DNA of 64,000 nt from Fictibacillus phosphorivorans (GCF_007673525.1 NZ_VDZU01000001.1:3259911-3323910); one strand, 5' to 3'; shown: positions 45,383-54,837, numbered from the stretch's first letter. Made by a program: numbers and translations. The notes: a model not told the origin generated them from the sequence alone.

Positions 45383-45518
45383 CTTTTGTCTCCTTTACTG
45401 CACACAGAATAAATCTATCATATCAAAATGAGGCAGTATTTGTCTTTTTTTACGATGGATGTATAAAGATAACGTTAAATAAAGCAATTTGGATCACATT
45501 TTTTCCGACTTTTATCAT

Positions 45519-45544
45519 TAAGTTTCCCTTTATCTTTCCGATAT
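45519..45544 (+). promoter_or_regulatory. Sigma-D-type promoter of motAB
   Basis: TAAG, 14 bp, TCCGATAT, against the consensus TAAA-N15-GCCGATAT, 62 nt upstream of the motA start. Confidence 0.78.
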
Positions 45545-45605
45545 AAAAGAAAATATAGCTCAAGTAAAAGATACAGAATTTAAAGATAAAGTGAGGAACA
45601 TCATT

Positions 45606-46391
45606 ATGGATCGCACAACATTAATCGGAGTCATTCTAGGCATATTGGCTGTAGGTGTCGGAATGTTTTTAAAAGGCGCAAGTCCGACAGCCTTATTGAA
45701 CCCAGCTGCATTGCTTATTATATTTGCCGGAACTGCAGCAGCTATCCTCATCGCATTTCCGTTGAACGAAATCAAAAAGATTCCTGCTCTTTTCAAGATT
45801 TTATTTAAAGAACAAAAGCTCATCGATATGAAAGAGCTTGTCACGATTTTTATTGAATGGGCAACCGTCGCTCGTAAAGAAGGATTGCTCGCATTAGAAC
45901 CAAAAGCCGAAGAAGTGGATGATCCGTTCCTACAACAAGGAATCAAGATGATCGTGGATGGTCAGCCTCCTGAATTTATTAAAGACGTCTTAATGAAAGA
46001 CTTAGAAACGATGGAAGAACGTCATGCGAGCAACGCTACGATCTTTACGCAAGCTGGTACATACGCTCCGACTCTTGGTGTATTAGGTGCCGTAGTAGGA
46101 TTGGTTGCAGCACTAGGAAATATGGCCGACATCACCGCTTTAGGTAAAGCGATCTCAGCAGCCTTTATTGCTACGTTGTTTGGTATTTTTTCTGGTTATG
46201 TACTGTGGCACCCTTTCGCTAACAAGTTAAAACGAAAATCAAAAAAAGAAATCATGATTAAAGAGATCATGATCGAAGGACTGTTGTCTATTCAAGACGG
46301 AACTTCACCAAAAATTCTAGAAGAAAAACTCTTAACGTATATTCCAACTAGCGAACGTGATCAATACAAAGCGGGTGGTTCTGTTGGCTAA
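45606..46391 (+). CDS. motA: Flagellar motor stator protein MotA (261 aa)
   Basis: Four-helix proton-channel subunit of the flagellar stator. It starts MDRTTLIGVILG and has the cytoplasmic loop with conserved charges (EWATVARKEGLLALE), then the paired helices TYAPTLGVLGAVVGL with the conserved Pro and GKAISAAFIATLFGIFSGYVLWHPFANKLKRKSK. GAGG is eight bases before the ATG at 45606. The close match to Bacillus MotA rather than the Na+-type MotP, and the sigma-D promoter, support the name. Confidence 0.94.
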   Translation: MDRTTLIGVILGILAVGVGMFLKGASPTALLNPAALLIIFAGTAAAILIAFPLNEIKKIPALFKILFKEQKLIDMKELVTIFIEWATVARKEGLLALEPKAEEVDDPFLQQGIKMIVDGQPPEFIKDVLMKDLETMEERHASNATIFTQAGTYAPTLGVLGAVVGLVAALGNMADITALGKAISAAFIATLFGIFSGYVLWHPFANKLKRKSKKEIMIKEIMIEGLLSIQDGTSPKILEEKLLTYIPTSERDQYKAGGSVG

Positions 46392-47157
46392 GAAGAAAAA
46401 ACATCATGATGAACATGTGGATGAATCTTGGCTCATTCCTTATGCAGACATGCTCACGCTTTTGTTGGCATTATTCATTGTATTGTTTGCTATGAGTGAG
46501 ATCGATGCTCAGAAGTTCAAACAGATGGCAAGTGCTTTTCGAAATGAATTCACAGGCGGAACAGGCGTCATGGAAGAACAAGTACCCATTCCTTCTCCCG
46601 ACTCTACTCCCATACCTGATGCACAAAAAGAAGTCATATCCAAGGAAGAAAAAGAACAGCTAGAAGCAGCAAAAAAAGAACTTGAACAATTAGAAGAGAT
46701 GGAAAAAAAGATCAATGCCTATATAGAAACAAACAAACTTGATTCTAGTCTGCAAACAAAGCTGACTGAAAACGGCTTGTTGATCACCATCTTAGATAAT
46801 GCTCTGTTCGACTCTGGAAGTGCTACAGTTAAGCCTGGATCTATTGAGATCGGAAAAAAACTTTCTGATCTACTCGTGACTACACCACCACGAAATATTG
46901 TCATCGCTGGCCATACCGATAACGTACCGATCAGCACTGCAAACTTTCAATCGAACTGGGAACTCAGCGCGTTAAGAGGGATCAACTTTATGCGCGTTCT
47001 GCTCGAGAATCCTTCATTGAAACCGAACCAAGTCAGCGCAAGCGGTTATGGAGAATATCGTCCAAAGTCAGAGAATAAAACTCCAGAAGGCCGAGCAAAA
47101 AACCGCCGTGTAGAAGTACTGGTCCTGCCAAATGTTAGTTTGAAAGCTGTGCAGTGA
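46384..47157 (+). CDS. motB: Flagellar motor stator protein MotB (257 aa)
   Basis: Partner of MotA. After a basic tail (AKKKKHHDEHVDE) the single helix has the proton-binding Asp in SWLIPYADMLTLLLALFIVLFA, followed by a plug/linker rich in Glu/Lys and the peptidoglycan-binding OmpA-like domain with AGHTDNVPIST and NRRVEV. The start is TTG at 46384, six bases after GGGTGG and overlapping the motA stop by eight bases. A longer frame from 46357 has no ribosome binding site. Confidence 0.94.
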   Translation: MAKKKKHHDEHVDESWLIPYADMLTLLLALFIVLFAMSEIDAQKFKQMASAFRNEFTGGTGVMEEQVPIPSPDSTPIPDAQKEVISKEEKEQLEAAKKELEQLEEMEKKINAYIETNKLDSSLQTKLTENGLLITILDNALFDSGSATVKPGSIEIGKKLSDLLVTTPPRNIVIAGHTDNVPISTANFQSNWELSALRGINFMRVLLENPSLKPNQVSASGYGEYRPKSENKTPEGRAKNRRVEVLVLPNVSLKAVQ

Positions 47158-47210
47158 TTTAGAGCTGCATATGACGATGTTAGAAATATGTGGAGAAGCG
47201 ATGGGAATCG

Positions 47211-47300
47211 ATCATAAATTCTGAGAACCGATCATAAATCTCGAGAATCGATCATAAATCCTGAGAGTCGCCCATAAGTCTTGAGAATCGCTCACAAACA
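47211..47300. repeat. Array A2: degenerate 20-bp direct repeats
   Basis: Units start at 47211, 47231, 47251, 47271 and (partial) 47291, exactly 20 bp apart, of the same ATCATAAATYCTSAGAATCG family and orientation as 321-440. It lies between motB and the convergent M48 gene, beyond the terminator at 47345-47397. Confidence 0.85.
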
Positions 47301-47344
47301 CATTTCACACAACTCTTGCTTCACACCACATCTAATACATCCAT

Positions 47345-47397
47345 AAAAAAACTGGCTTCTAAAAGTGGTTATCCACTGTCAAAGAAGCCAGTTTTCA
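47345..47397. terminator. Bidirectional terminator near the M48 gene end
   Basis: AAAACTGGCTTCT pairs with AGAAGCCAGTTTT; inner AGTGG/CCACT. Strong T-run on the minus strand. Confidence 0.88.
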
Positions 47398-47400
47398 TCT

Positions 47401-48666
47401 TTATTCCATCTTTTTACTCGTTTTATAGCTATCCAAGAAATGAATACGCTCCAGCATGGTCGGATGGCCGTATAAGAACCATTTTACAAGCTTTGGTGGG
47501 TTCACTTCGCTTAAAGAAACGGTCGCGAGTTCTTGGAAAGCCCCTACTGCGGCTTTCGGGTTATTAGTCATCTGAATGGCATACAGATCAGCGTCACGTT
47601 CTGCTTTTCTTGAAACCGCATTTTCGACCGGAGATACAGCAAAGCTTAACAGAGAAAAGATCAATAGCAGTGCGGGAAGTGCCGCTAGATCTCCTATCCC
47701 TTTTATCCCCCATGACTTTCCGTACTTCTCGACCCATTTTCGATAGATGATATTTCCGAGCCACAATCCTAAGAACGATAGGACAACAGATGAAATCAAG
47801 TTCCAATATAGATGGTTCATCACATAATGACCAATCTCATGAGCCATTACGAACAAGACTTGATTATCACTTAATTTATTTAATGTGGTATCCCATAGTA
47901 CGATTCGCAAGTTTGATCCGATTCCATTTACATAAGCATTTAATGCATTTGTTTTTTCAGACATGTTCACTTCATACACATTTTCAGCCGGAATGTCAGC
48001 TCTTTCTGCTATATCTAAAATTTTTCCTTTTAGCACTTCATCCTGAAGCGGATAGAACTTGTTATACAAGGGATCGATCACTACAGGCTGAATAAAATAA
48101 AGAAACAAAGTAAACGGCACGGAAAGCAGCCACGCGTAAAGCCACCATCTTTTTTCGTATTTCTTGATCAACCAATACATTACAGCGACCATCACGGTTG
48201 TTAACAACCAGTTGATCCAGAAATCCACTAGTCCATCCCTCATCCAGCTGTGGAACGATTGAACGGATATATTGTAACTTTTGGAAACGGTGAAACTGTA
48301 GTAGCGGAGCGGGAATGTTAACACCCAGCTAGCAAACGAAAGCAACAGCACGTAAAGAGCGGTGTGTACAATAGAGAATCTAGTTAACCCACTAGAAGTC
48401 TTTCGGAACCATTTCGATAATCCGAACCCTAGAACAAACAGATAGATCAACCATTCTAGCGGCACAGAAATGAAGTAGATGAAATCTTTGATCCTTGAAA
48501 AATCAGTGCTAAGTTCTAGTTCACGGTCAGTCATAAAAACTGCTGGATCTGCAGCAGAGCCTTTTAGATCTACAGGCAAGTTTGCGTCTGCTCCTTGAAA
48601 CAAGTAAAACCACATCAAACCCGCGTATATCGCAAAGCCGATTACAAACCATAACAATTTTTTCAA
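47401..48666 (-). CDS. M48-family (Ste24/CAAX-protease-like) metallopeptidase, YhfN-like (421 aa)
   Basis: Integral membrane zinc protease. About six helices surround the zinc motif MAHEIGHYVMNH, with the third ligand Glu in KAERDADLYAI. Family block LIQPVVIDPLYNKFYPLQD near the middle is typical of the Ste24 branch, as in B. subtilis YhfN. The length of 421 aa is normal. Substrates in Bacillus are not known. Convergent with motAB. Confidence 0.9.
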   Translation of the reverse strand: MKKLLWFVIGFAIYAGLMWFYLFQGADANLPVDLKGSAADPAVFMTDRELELSTDFSRIKDFIYFISVPLEWLIYLFVLGFGLSKWFRKTSSGLTRFSIVHTALYVLLLSFASWVLTFPLRYYSFTVSKSYNISVQSFHSWMRDGLVDFWINWLLTTVMVAVMYWLIKKYEKRWWLYAWLLSVPFTLFLYFIQPVVIDPLYNKFYPLQDEVLKGKILDIAERADIPAENVYEVNMSEKTNALNAYVNGIGSNLRIVLWDTTLNKLSDNQVLFVMAHEIGHYVMNHLYWNLISSVVLSFLGLWLGNIIYRKWVEKYGKSWGIKGIGDLAALPALLLIFSLLSFAVSPVENAVSRKAERDADLYAIQMTNNPKAAVGAFQELATVSLSEVNPPKLVKWFLYGHPTMLERIHFLDSYKTSKKME

Positions 48667-48753
48667 AGCATGCGCCCCCCTTTATTACCTACTATAAAGT
48701 GTAGGGCGATTTGTCCAAATTAGAACAAGCTTTCATAAAATACTTTGAGAATC

Positions 48754-49581
48754 TTAGAGAGCATTGGCTAAAGTTGGAACGACATGAAGGTTTTCATGCT
48801 CTACATCAATGGAATTAGGCTGGATGTATACCGCTCTTAATCCCATTAGAAGTGCTGGTGCGATTTCATTTATAAAATTATCACCAATCGATACTGCTTC
48901 ATGTGGCTGTACGCCGTATTCATTCAATATCGTCTTTAATTTTTCTTTCGTCTTTAACGGTTTTTCACTTTCCGTATAAAGAGCATGAAACAGGTCATGA
49001 AGCTCTAACTCATGTAACAAGCGTTTCACATCTTCTCTTTCGCTGTTCGTTAAGAGAACCACCTTTTTCTTCTCTTTTAAACGTTGCAATGCCTGTTTAA
49101 GGCCAGGTGTTTTCGATAGCTGGAACTGATCGGTTACCATGTACTCTTTTGTAGCATTGTAGCATTCCCATGTATCTGCTTGTTTCAAGCCGAAATGCAT
49201 AGCTGTAGCATATGGCAGCCACCAACCATCACCGATCGCAATCAATCGTTCAAAATCATACACAAGCTCCCCTGAGAATTCTGCTCTTACTTTATCCTGT
49301 GGCCACTCTTCTCCATTAAAGGATATTACTTTTGTTACTTGCAGGGTCATGGGATCAACTGTAACACTTGCATCATTCTTGATATCATACACTTTTCCGA
49401 TCCCAACGGGGTGTGTTCCTTTCTTCATACTCTCATATGTATCCCAAAAAGCTTTCTGTTTATCATCAGACACCCTTTTTTGTAACAAGCGGCAGTAATA
49501 ATCAAAATGGTCTGTATCTTCATATAGCGTTCCGTCCAAGTCAAAAATAAGTAACTTTGCATCATCAATAATCGATTTCAC
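48754..49581 (-). CDS. HAD-family hydrolase (275 aa)
   Basis: HAD phosphatase with motif I IFDLDGTLYED, motif II VLLTNS, a Lys in EKPLKTKEKL, and motif III/IV SIGDNFINEIAPA. An inserted helical cap of about 100 residues lies between motifs I and II. Substrate unknown; the early TLYEDTDHFDYYC section is like putative nucleotidase/HAD proteins of Bacillaceae. It is divergent from the GntR/ABC operon. Confidence 0.85.
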   Translation of the reverse strand: MKSIIDDAKLLIFDLDGTLYEDTDHFDYYCRLLQKRVSDDKQKAFWDTYESMKKGTHPVGIGKVYDIKNDASVTVDPMTLQVTKVISFNGEEWPQDKVRAEFSGELVYDFERLIAIGDGWWLPYATAMHFGLKQADTWECYNATKEYMVTDQFQLSKTPGLKQALQRLKEKKKVVLLTNSEREDVKRLLHELELHDLFHALYTESEKPLKTKEKLKTILNEYGVQPHEAVSIGDNFINEIAPALLMGLRAVYIQPNSIDVEHENLHVVPTLANAL

Positions 49582-49641
49582 GTCTCATCCCTCCTACTTT
49601 CATTGTAGTAATCCTACTCAAAAAAAGTAAAGAAAAGTACG

Positions 49642-49698
49642 TTGACATAAATTTACTAATCTTGTATGTTATAAGTGTACTATACACAGTAATACACA
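49642..49698 (+). promoter_or_regulatory. Promoter and YtrA-type operator of the GntR/ABC operon
   Basis: TTGACA (49642-49647), 17 bp, TATGTT (49665-49670). AGTGTA-N13-TACACA at 49674-49698 matches the inverted-repeat pattern remembered for YtrA (AGTGTA-N13-TACACT) with one base different and sits on the start of transcription. Confidence 0.75.
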
Positions 49699-49724
49699 CA
49701 TATAGTATATAAAGGTGGGATAAC

Positions 49725-50129
49725 ATGATATTGAATTTAGATCCCCGAAGCAATACACCGATATGGGAACAAGTCGTTCATCAGATCAAGGAATTGATCT
49801 TGCGAGAAATTTTGTTGCCAGAAGAAAAATTGCCTTCGGTACGCGAACTATCAGGAACATTACTGATCAATCCAAATACAGTGAGTAAGGCTTATCAAGA
49901 ATTAGAGCGCCAAGGGATCATTGAGACCTTGAGAGGCAAAGGAACGTTCGTTTCCGCTTCTATCGTACCTAAAGCAGATGATCAGAAGATTACGGAATTG
50001 AAACAACAGCTGAAACAGCTATTTATTGAAGCTTCCTATCTAGGTATCGATCACCAAACATTATCAAAGTGGTTGAAAAACTTTTCAGAAGAGCTTGGGG
50101 GTAAAGACAGTCATGCTGAGAGTGAATAA
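49725..50129 (+). CDS. GntR-family regulator, YtrA subfamily (134 aa)
   Basis: Short GntR repressor: winged helix at residues about 8-75 (PIWEQVVHQIKELILREILLPEEKLPSVRELSGTLLINPNTVSKAYQELERQGIIETLRGKGTFVS) and only a helical tail of about 50 residues for dimer formation, which defines the YtrA group. Such regulators repress the ABC transporter genes next to them and are relieved by cell-wall antibiotics in known cases. GGTGGGA precedes the ATG. It overlaps the next gene by 17 bases. Confidence 0.88.
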   Translation: MILNLDPRSNTPIWEQVVHQIKELILREILLPEEKLPSVRELSGTLLINPNTVSKAYQELERQGIIETLRGKGTFVSASIVPKADDQKITELKQQLKQLFIEASYLGIDHQTLSKWLKNFSEELGGKDSHAESE

Positions 50130-50997
50130 TATTAGTAAAACGATAGAAGGGTCTCAAGTGTTAGATCATGTGAACATTACACTTGAACCAGGTACAATTG
50201 CAGGTTTGGTCGGAAGAAACGGTGTTGGAAAGTCTACGCTGCTTCGCGTGATCGCCGGTATTTTAGATCCTGATGAGGGGCAAGTGCTCTTTAATGATAC
50301 AGATATTCATCAAGATCCTCAGGTTAAACAAAAGATCACGTATGTACCTGACTCGACTGAGATTTTAAAGAGCTATAGCGTGAAAGAAATCGTAAAGCTT
50401 TACGATGCGATTTACGAAGATTTTGATGTTGTGTACTTCTACTCTCTTCTGGATCGCTTTAAACTTCCTAAGAATAAAAAGATCAGAACATACTCTAAAG
50501 GAATGAAGGCACTGTTCTTAATGATCCTTTCTTTTTCAACGAAATCGGATCTGATTATTTTAGATGAACCAACAAACGGACTTGATCCTATCGTGAAAAG
50601 AAATATTTTGCAATTTATTATTGAAGAAGTGAGCGAGCGACAGTTATGTGTTCTCATCTCTACTCATCATTTAGAGGAAGTAGAGAAGATGGCAGATGTT
50701 CTTATCATGATTAAAGAAGGACGAATTGAATCCACAACCTCTATCGAGGATGCGAAATCATCGTTCCGCAAAGTACAAGTTGTTTACAAACACTCTCTGC
50801 CTGAAAAGATTGAGCAATTGAACAACGTGAATATCTTAAATCAAACAGGACGTGTCTATACATTGATGATCGAAGGTAACATTGACGCGACACTTGAAAA
50901 GATGAACTCAGAGAATCCGCTATTATTAGAAGAACTACCTATGACACTCGAAGATATTTTCATTTCAACACTTGGAGGTGAATCACATGTTTCATAG
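50113..50997 (+). CDS. ABC transporter ATP-binding protein (294 aa)
   Basis: Walker A GRNGVGKST, Q-loop region, signature YSKGMKALFLM (a diverged LSGGQ), Walker B LIILDEPTNGLD and switch His STHHLEEVE. A C-terminal extension of about 80 residues follows. The diverged signature is as in YtrB/YtrE-type ATPases. The ATG at 50113 is preceded by GGGGG at a loose 11-base distance; start is therefore less certain. Confidence 0.87.
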   Translation: MLRVNNISKTIEGSQVLDHVNITLEPGTIAGLVGRNGVGKSTLLRVIAGILDPDEGQVLFNDTDIHQDPQVKQKITYVPDSTEILKSYSVKEIVKLYDAIYEDFDVVYFYSLLDRFKLPKNKKIRTYSKGMKALFLMILSFSTKSDLIILDEPTNGLDPIVKRNILQFIIEEVSERQLCVLISTHHLEEVEKMADVLIMIKEGRIESTTSIEDAKSSFRKVQVVYKHSLPEKIEQLNNVNILNQTGRVYTLMIEGNIDATLEKMNSENPLLLEELPMTLEDIFISTLGGESHVS

Positions 50998-52039
50998 AGC
51001 ATTGTGGATGAGGAACCAAAAACTAGGAAGTCCTGCCGTATGGGGAATCTATATTTCGTTGTTTCTGTTTCTGCCGTATTCTTTTTTTGGAAAAGCACAA
51101 AACATGTTAACTGAAAAAAATAATCCCTATCGTGATGCACCTGAGAACTATTACTTAAACTTTCATTTTACTGGTTCCGATATCGTATTATTTCTCTTTT
51201 TAGTAATAGGATTAGCTGCACTTTTAGTGGGCAGTGAACGTACGTCTCATGCTACTGATCTAACGTTCTCACTTCCGTTTAAACGTAAAGAGATCTTTCT
51301 TTCAAAATGGATCTTTGGAGTTGGTCATATAACAACTGGCCTTTTGGTTAACTTGTTAGTTTGTATGCTTATCGTAAAGTTTACTATTCTTTCAGAAGTA
51401 ACGGATGCAGCATTTCTTTTTGAATTCATGATGATCGTTATTCCGTTTTCTATCGCTATATTCTCTTTTAGTCTTTTTATTGGGACAGTTGCAGGCAGTC
51501 TAGTCTCACAATTAGTGTTAAGTGGTATCTTTCTACTTTTCCCGATTGGGTTTTTATCTCTAATTGCATCGTTTTTAGAGTACCACGGGATTTCTATTAA
51601 TCGTGATGCACATACCACTCAAGTATTTGGTGATTTAATCAATAGTTTAACACTGCCAATACCTATCATTGATTTCCGTTATGATATAAATCTTTCAACA
51701 GAAAATTCTTTTACTGAATTCTCACATATACCTTATGTCATGTTACTCATTCCACTAGCTTATACGATTCTATCCGTAGTTTTTGGAACTTGGCTCTTTA
51801 GCAGAACTAAGAACGAGAACAACGGTAGATTACTTGTTTTTGAAAAAGGTAGAGGATTCTTTACCTTTGGCGTTGTATTGTGCTTTGCTCTAACGTTCGG
51901 AATGTTAGGTGGCGGTATATTTGGCGACTATGATTCAAGATCTTTAATAGGCTATTACTTATCTGCAGCAATAGGCGGCGTTCTAGCATACTTTATGTTG
52001 AAAAAATTGATTCATTTCCGTATGCAGTTTGGCAAATAA
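50987..52039 (+). CDS. ABC transporter permease (350 aa)
   Basis: Membrane subunit of the GntR-controlled exporter, with about six to seven helices in the ABC-2 style: a helix at about 18-35, VLFLFLVIGLAALLVGSERTSHATDLTFSLPFKRKEIFLSKW with the usual cytosolic loop, and several C-terminal helices. GGAGGTG is six bases before the ATG at 50987, which overlaps the ATPase gene by 11 bases. Substrate unknown; by analogy a cell-wall-active peptide. Confidence 0.83.
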   Translation: MFHRALWMRNQKLGSPAVWGIYISLFLFLPYSFFGKAQNMLTEKNNPYRDAPENYYLNFHFTGSDIVLFLFLVIGLAALLVGSERTSHATDLTFSLPFKRKEIFLSKWIFGVGHITTGLLVNLLVCMLIVKFTILSEVTDAAFLFEFMMIVIPFSIAIFSFSLFIGTVAGSLVSQLVLSGIFLLFPIGFLSLIASFLEYHGISINRDAHTTQVFGDLINSLTLPIPIIDFRYDINLSTENSFTEFSHIPYVMLLIPLAYTILSVVFGTWLFSRTKNENNGRLLVFEKGRGFFTFGVVLCFALTFGMLGGGIFGDYDSRSLIGYYLSAAIGGVLAYFMLKKLIHFRMQFGK

Positions 52040-52043
52040 AGAG

Positions 52044-52073
52044 AAGAGCGGACAATATGTTCGCTCTTTTTTG
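52044..52073 (+). terminator. Terminator after the GntR/ABC operon
   Basis: AAGAGCG pairs with CGCTCTT around a short AT loop, followed by T6. Confidence 0.87.
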
Positions 52074-52136
52074 TTTGCCTTATTTTTGTTTGGGCATCCT
52101 GATAACAATAACAGCACATGTAAATGAGGGATGACA

Positions 52137-52829
52137 ATGGATGGAATCTTAATCACGATCTATAGAACAGTTCTAGGTTTTGCTTTTTTGTTAATGCTCA
52201 TGAGGTTGCTCGGGAAAAAACAACTTGGTGAACTTACATTTTTTAACTATGCAACTGGCATCGCGATGGGTAATATCATTGGAGACATGGTCGTTCATAA
52301 AGAGATCACGGTTTGGGAAAGTTTGGCGTCTCTGAGCTTCTGGGCGTTAGCCGTATTCGGCATAGAATTTCTCAACCGCCATTCTCCCCTGCTCACAAAA
52401 CTAACGAAAAGTCAGCCGACAATCGTTATAAAAAAAGGACAGATCATGCAAAAAGAGCTTAAGCGGATGCAGATGTCGATGGATGATTTATTGATGCTTC
52501 TCAGGATCAGTGCGGTCTTTGATATTACGGAAGTAGAGTATGCGGTTATGGAGCCTAACGGACAACTCAGTGTGTTAAAAAAGCCACTTAAAGACTCTGT
52601 TACAAAAGAAGATCTCAACATTCCACCAGAAGCTCCTCAATATTTGCCGGCTATGCTGATCTCAAACGGAGAGAAAATAGATCAGCCCTTTAAAGAATAT
52701 AGCTTGTCAGACGAATGGTTGGATCAGCAATTAAAGAGTGCGGGTTATCAAGATGTAAAAGAGGTCTTCTTCGCACAGTTACAAGATGATGGAGAGGTAT
52801 TTTTTGTAAAAAAAGAAAGAAGCAGCTGA
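52137..52829 (+). CDS. DUF421-family membrane protein, YetF-like (230 aa)
   Basis: Three N-terminal helices followed by a cytosolic or outer alpha/beta DUF421 domain. Family marks are RLLGKKQLGELTFFNYATGIAMGNI and MDDLLMLLRISAVFDITEVEYAVMEPNGQLSVLKK. YetF-type proteins are made in Bacillus spores and stationary cells and some affect germination efficiency; a role here is not shown. The ATG at 52137 follows GAGGG; the upstream ATG at 52131 overlaps it. Its stop codon lies inside the terminator stem. Confidence 0.87.
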   Translation: MDGILITIYRTVLGFAFLLMLMRLLGKKQLGELTFFNYATGIAMGNIIGDMVVHKEITVWESLASLSFWALAVFGIEFLNRHSPLLTKLTKSQPTIVIKKGQIMQKELKRMQMSMDDLLMLLRISAVFDITEVEYAVMEPNGQLSVLKKPLKDSVTKEDLNIPPEAPQYLPAMLISNGEKIDQPFKEYSLSDEWLDQQLKSAGYQDVKEVFFAQLQDDGEVFFVKKERSS

Positions 52830-52851
52830 CACGCGTATCAGCTGCTTTTCT
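52820..52851. terminator. Bidirectional terminator containing the DUF421 stop codon
   Basis: AAGCAGCTGA (52820-52829) pairs perfectly with TCAGCTGCTT (52838-52847); the TGA at 52827-52829 is part of the stem. Confidence 0.88.
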
Positions 52852-52854
52852 TCG

Positions 52855-53715
52855 TTATTTACCTTTTTTCACTTCATGCAGAAGATCAGGGAAGTTTGTG
52901 AAAATACCTGTTACACCCCAGTCGATCAGTTTCTGCATTTCTTCTTTTTCGTTTACCGTATACGGATGGATCTCTAGGTCGTTCTGCACCGCTTTTTGTA
53001 CATACTCGCGGTCGATCATATCGCTGTTTGGCCCGATTCCCATCGCATATTGTTTGATGGATTGTACTTCTTCATCCGTTAACTCAGCAGGACTTGTATA
53101 CTCTAAAAGCTGAACAAGTTTTACTGAAGGATCGATCTCGTCCATCTTTAACAGACTTTCAGAGCTGAAAGATTGAACCAACAACTTATCTTTATTAATT
53201 CCATACTCATTTACTTCATCAAGAAGCTTTTGTTCCATACCCGGATAAACTTCAGGTGATTTTGTTTCAATATAATAGTTCGCATTCTTTCCAAACGTTT
53301 CAAATACTTCTTTTAATGTTGGTACTTGAAGTCCTTCGTATTTTGCTTTTGCTTGCTCTGGATATTTTTCATTGAACCAGCTTCCGGCATCAAGCTGTTT
53401 GATTTCTTCAAGAGTATAATCTTTTACTTGACCTGTTCCGTTCGTAGTACGGTCCAACGTCTCGTCATGCATAGCGATCAACTCGCCATCTTTTGTCATC
53501 TGAAGATCGACTTCAATGTAATCTCCATGCATTTTTTCACCCATCTTATAGGATGTAATCGTGTGTTCTGGTGCATAACCAGAAGCTCCTCGATGCGCAA
53601 CATTTAAGATGTCTTTATGTTTTTCTTTTGCATCAACCACTGAACTATCAGCCCCCATCAATGTAAGACTTAGTGCTAAAGCTCCTATACCCGTTTTTAT
53701 TAATTTCTTCATCAT
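52855..53715 (-). CDS. glpQ: Secreted glycerophosphodiester phosphodiesterase (286 aa)
   Basis: Ca-dependent phosphodiesterase that cleaves glycerophosphodiesters to glycerol 3-phosphate; in Bacillus it also acts on wall teichoic acid. A signal peptide (about 1-29, cleavage near VDA-KE) precedes the GDPD barrel with AHRGASGYAPEHT, the Glu-Asp pair in YIEVDLQMTKDGELIAMHDETLDRTTNG, and FTNFPDLL at the end. AAAGGGAG lies eight bases before the ATG. No glpT is adjacent. Confidence 0.92.
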   Translation of the reverse strand: MMKKLIKTGIGALALSLTLMGADSSVVDAKEKHKDILNVAHRGASGYAPEHTITSYKMGEKMHGDYIEVDLQMTKDGELIAMHDETLDRTTNGTGQVKDYTLEEIKQLDAGSWFNEKYPEQAKAKYEGLQVPTLKEVFETFGKNANYYIETKSPEVYPGMEQKLLDEVNEYGINKDKLLVQSFSSESLLKMDEIDPSVKLVQLLEYTSPAELTDEEVQSIKQYAMGIGPNSDMIDREYVQKAVQNDLEIHPYTVNEKEEMQKLIDWGVTGIFTNFPDLLHEVKKGK

Positions 53716-53818
53716 GTTGCACTCTCCCTTTGTTGTAAGTGAACTACTTTGTCACTGTAACAAGGGAATGTGAACCTGCTTTTGCATTTTTGTAAATCAT
53801 GTGTAAGTTTTTGTATAC

Positions 53819-53856
53819 AAAAAAAGCTCGTCCGAAATGTTCGAACCAGCTTTTGT
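53819..53856 (-). terminator. Terminator after the Cof-type HAD gene
   Basis: AAGCTGGTTCGA pairs with TCGGACGAGCTT with mismatches, followed by T7 on the minus strand. Confidence 0.75.
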
Positions 53857-53864
53857 AAGTGTTA

Positions 53865-54725
53865 TTATTTTTGTTCTAAAAATTTCTTGATTGCAAACGA
53901 GACACCACTCTCATCGTTTTCTTTCGTAACAAATGATGCCATCTCTTTTACCTCATCAACAGCATTTCCCATAGCTACAGGAAAACCTGCCACTTCTAAC
54001 ATGGAAACATCATTATAGTTATCACCGATTGCCATCGTGTCTTTTAAAGAGATTCCTTTAAGTTCTGCATACCGTTGAACCGCCACACCTTTTTGTGCTT
54101 CACTATTCGTGATCTCTAAGTTGTTATCAGCAGAAGCACTGACTGCGAGAGAATCAACTCCTTTTAAATGCTGAAAAGCTCGTTGAAGTTTTGCTGTATC
54201 ACTTGAAAAGGCAAGAAATTTATAAACCTCAATACCATTCTCACTTAAAAGTTTATCAAAATCTCCAACAACACTCACTAATCCTAAGCGGAAACGACGA
54301 AGAGCCGCTTTTTGAACGTCGTCATCTGTAGCTTCTGGATTGGAAGTTAACACGATATCTTTCATCACTTCGTAAGCTTTTTCCCGATTATCTGTAAATG
54401 TTCCTTTGCTCGTGTAGAGTTCATAATAAATATCTTCTTCGTCCAGAATTTTTTTGATATCCTCGTACTGCTCAAATGTTAAAGGAATCGAAGAAAGGAT
54501 CTCCCATCCTTCTGATCGAATCTCTGCTCCATTTACGCAAATTAGCGGCAGATGAAGATCTGCATCTTCTAGCGTGTGTTTGGCTTCATCATAAGAGCGA
54601 CCTGTAGCGATTACAACATGATGGCCATCGTTTACAGCTTCTTTAATGGTTTCACTGTTCTCTTTTGTTACTTTTAACTGTCTATTAACTAGAGTTCCAT
54701 CCATATCAATTGCGATTAATTTCAT
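53865..54725 (-). CDS. Cof-type HAD-IIB phosphatase (286 aa)
   Basis: Sugar- or flavin-phosphate phosphatase of the Cof family. Motif I is IAIDMDGTLVNRQ at the very start, motif II VIATGRSYDEA, the Lys lies in the AQKGVAVQRY block, and motif III/IV is AIGDNYNDVSMLEVAGFPVAMGNAVDEVK. The C2-type cap covers about residues 85-190. The exact substrate is not inferable. Confidence 0.9.
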   Translation of the reverse strand: MKLIAIDMDGTLVNRQLKVTKENSETIKEAVNDGHHVVIATGRSYDEAKHTLEDADLHLPLICVNGAEIRSEGWEILSSIPLTFEQYEDIKKILDEEDIYYELYTSKGTFTDNREKAYEVMKDIVLTSNPEATDDDVQKAALRRFRLGLVSVVGDFDKLLSENGIEVYKFLAFSSDTAKLQRAFQHLKGVDSLAVSASADNNLEITNSEAQKGVAVQRYAELKGISLKDTMAIGDNYNDVSMLEVAGFPVAMGNAVDEVKEMASFVTKENDESGVSFAIKKFLEQK

Positions 54726-54811
54726 CTAAATCATCCTTTATTGCTTAGTCCATTAGTAAGTGTACCCATAATTGAAAGCTTGTTAATCATTATTTGAAGC
54801 TTATCAGGTAA

Positions 54812-54837
54812 CAAAAAAAAGAGCTATAGATAGCTCT
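54812..54837 (-). terminator. Terminator after the 43-aa membrane peptide gene
   Basis: AGAGCTA pairs with TAGCTCT around a 4-nt loop, then T8 on the minus strand. Confidence 0.87.
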
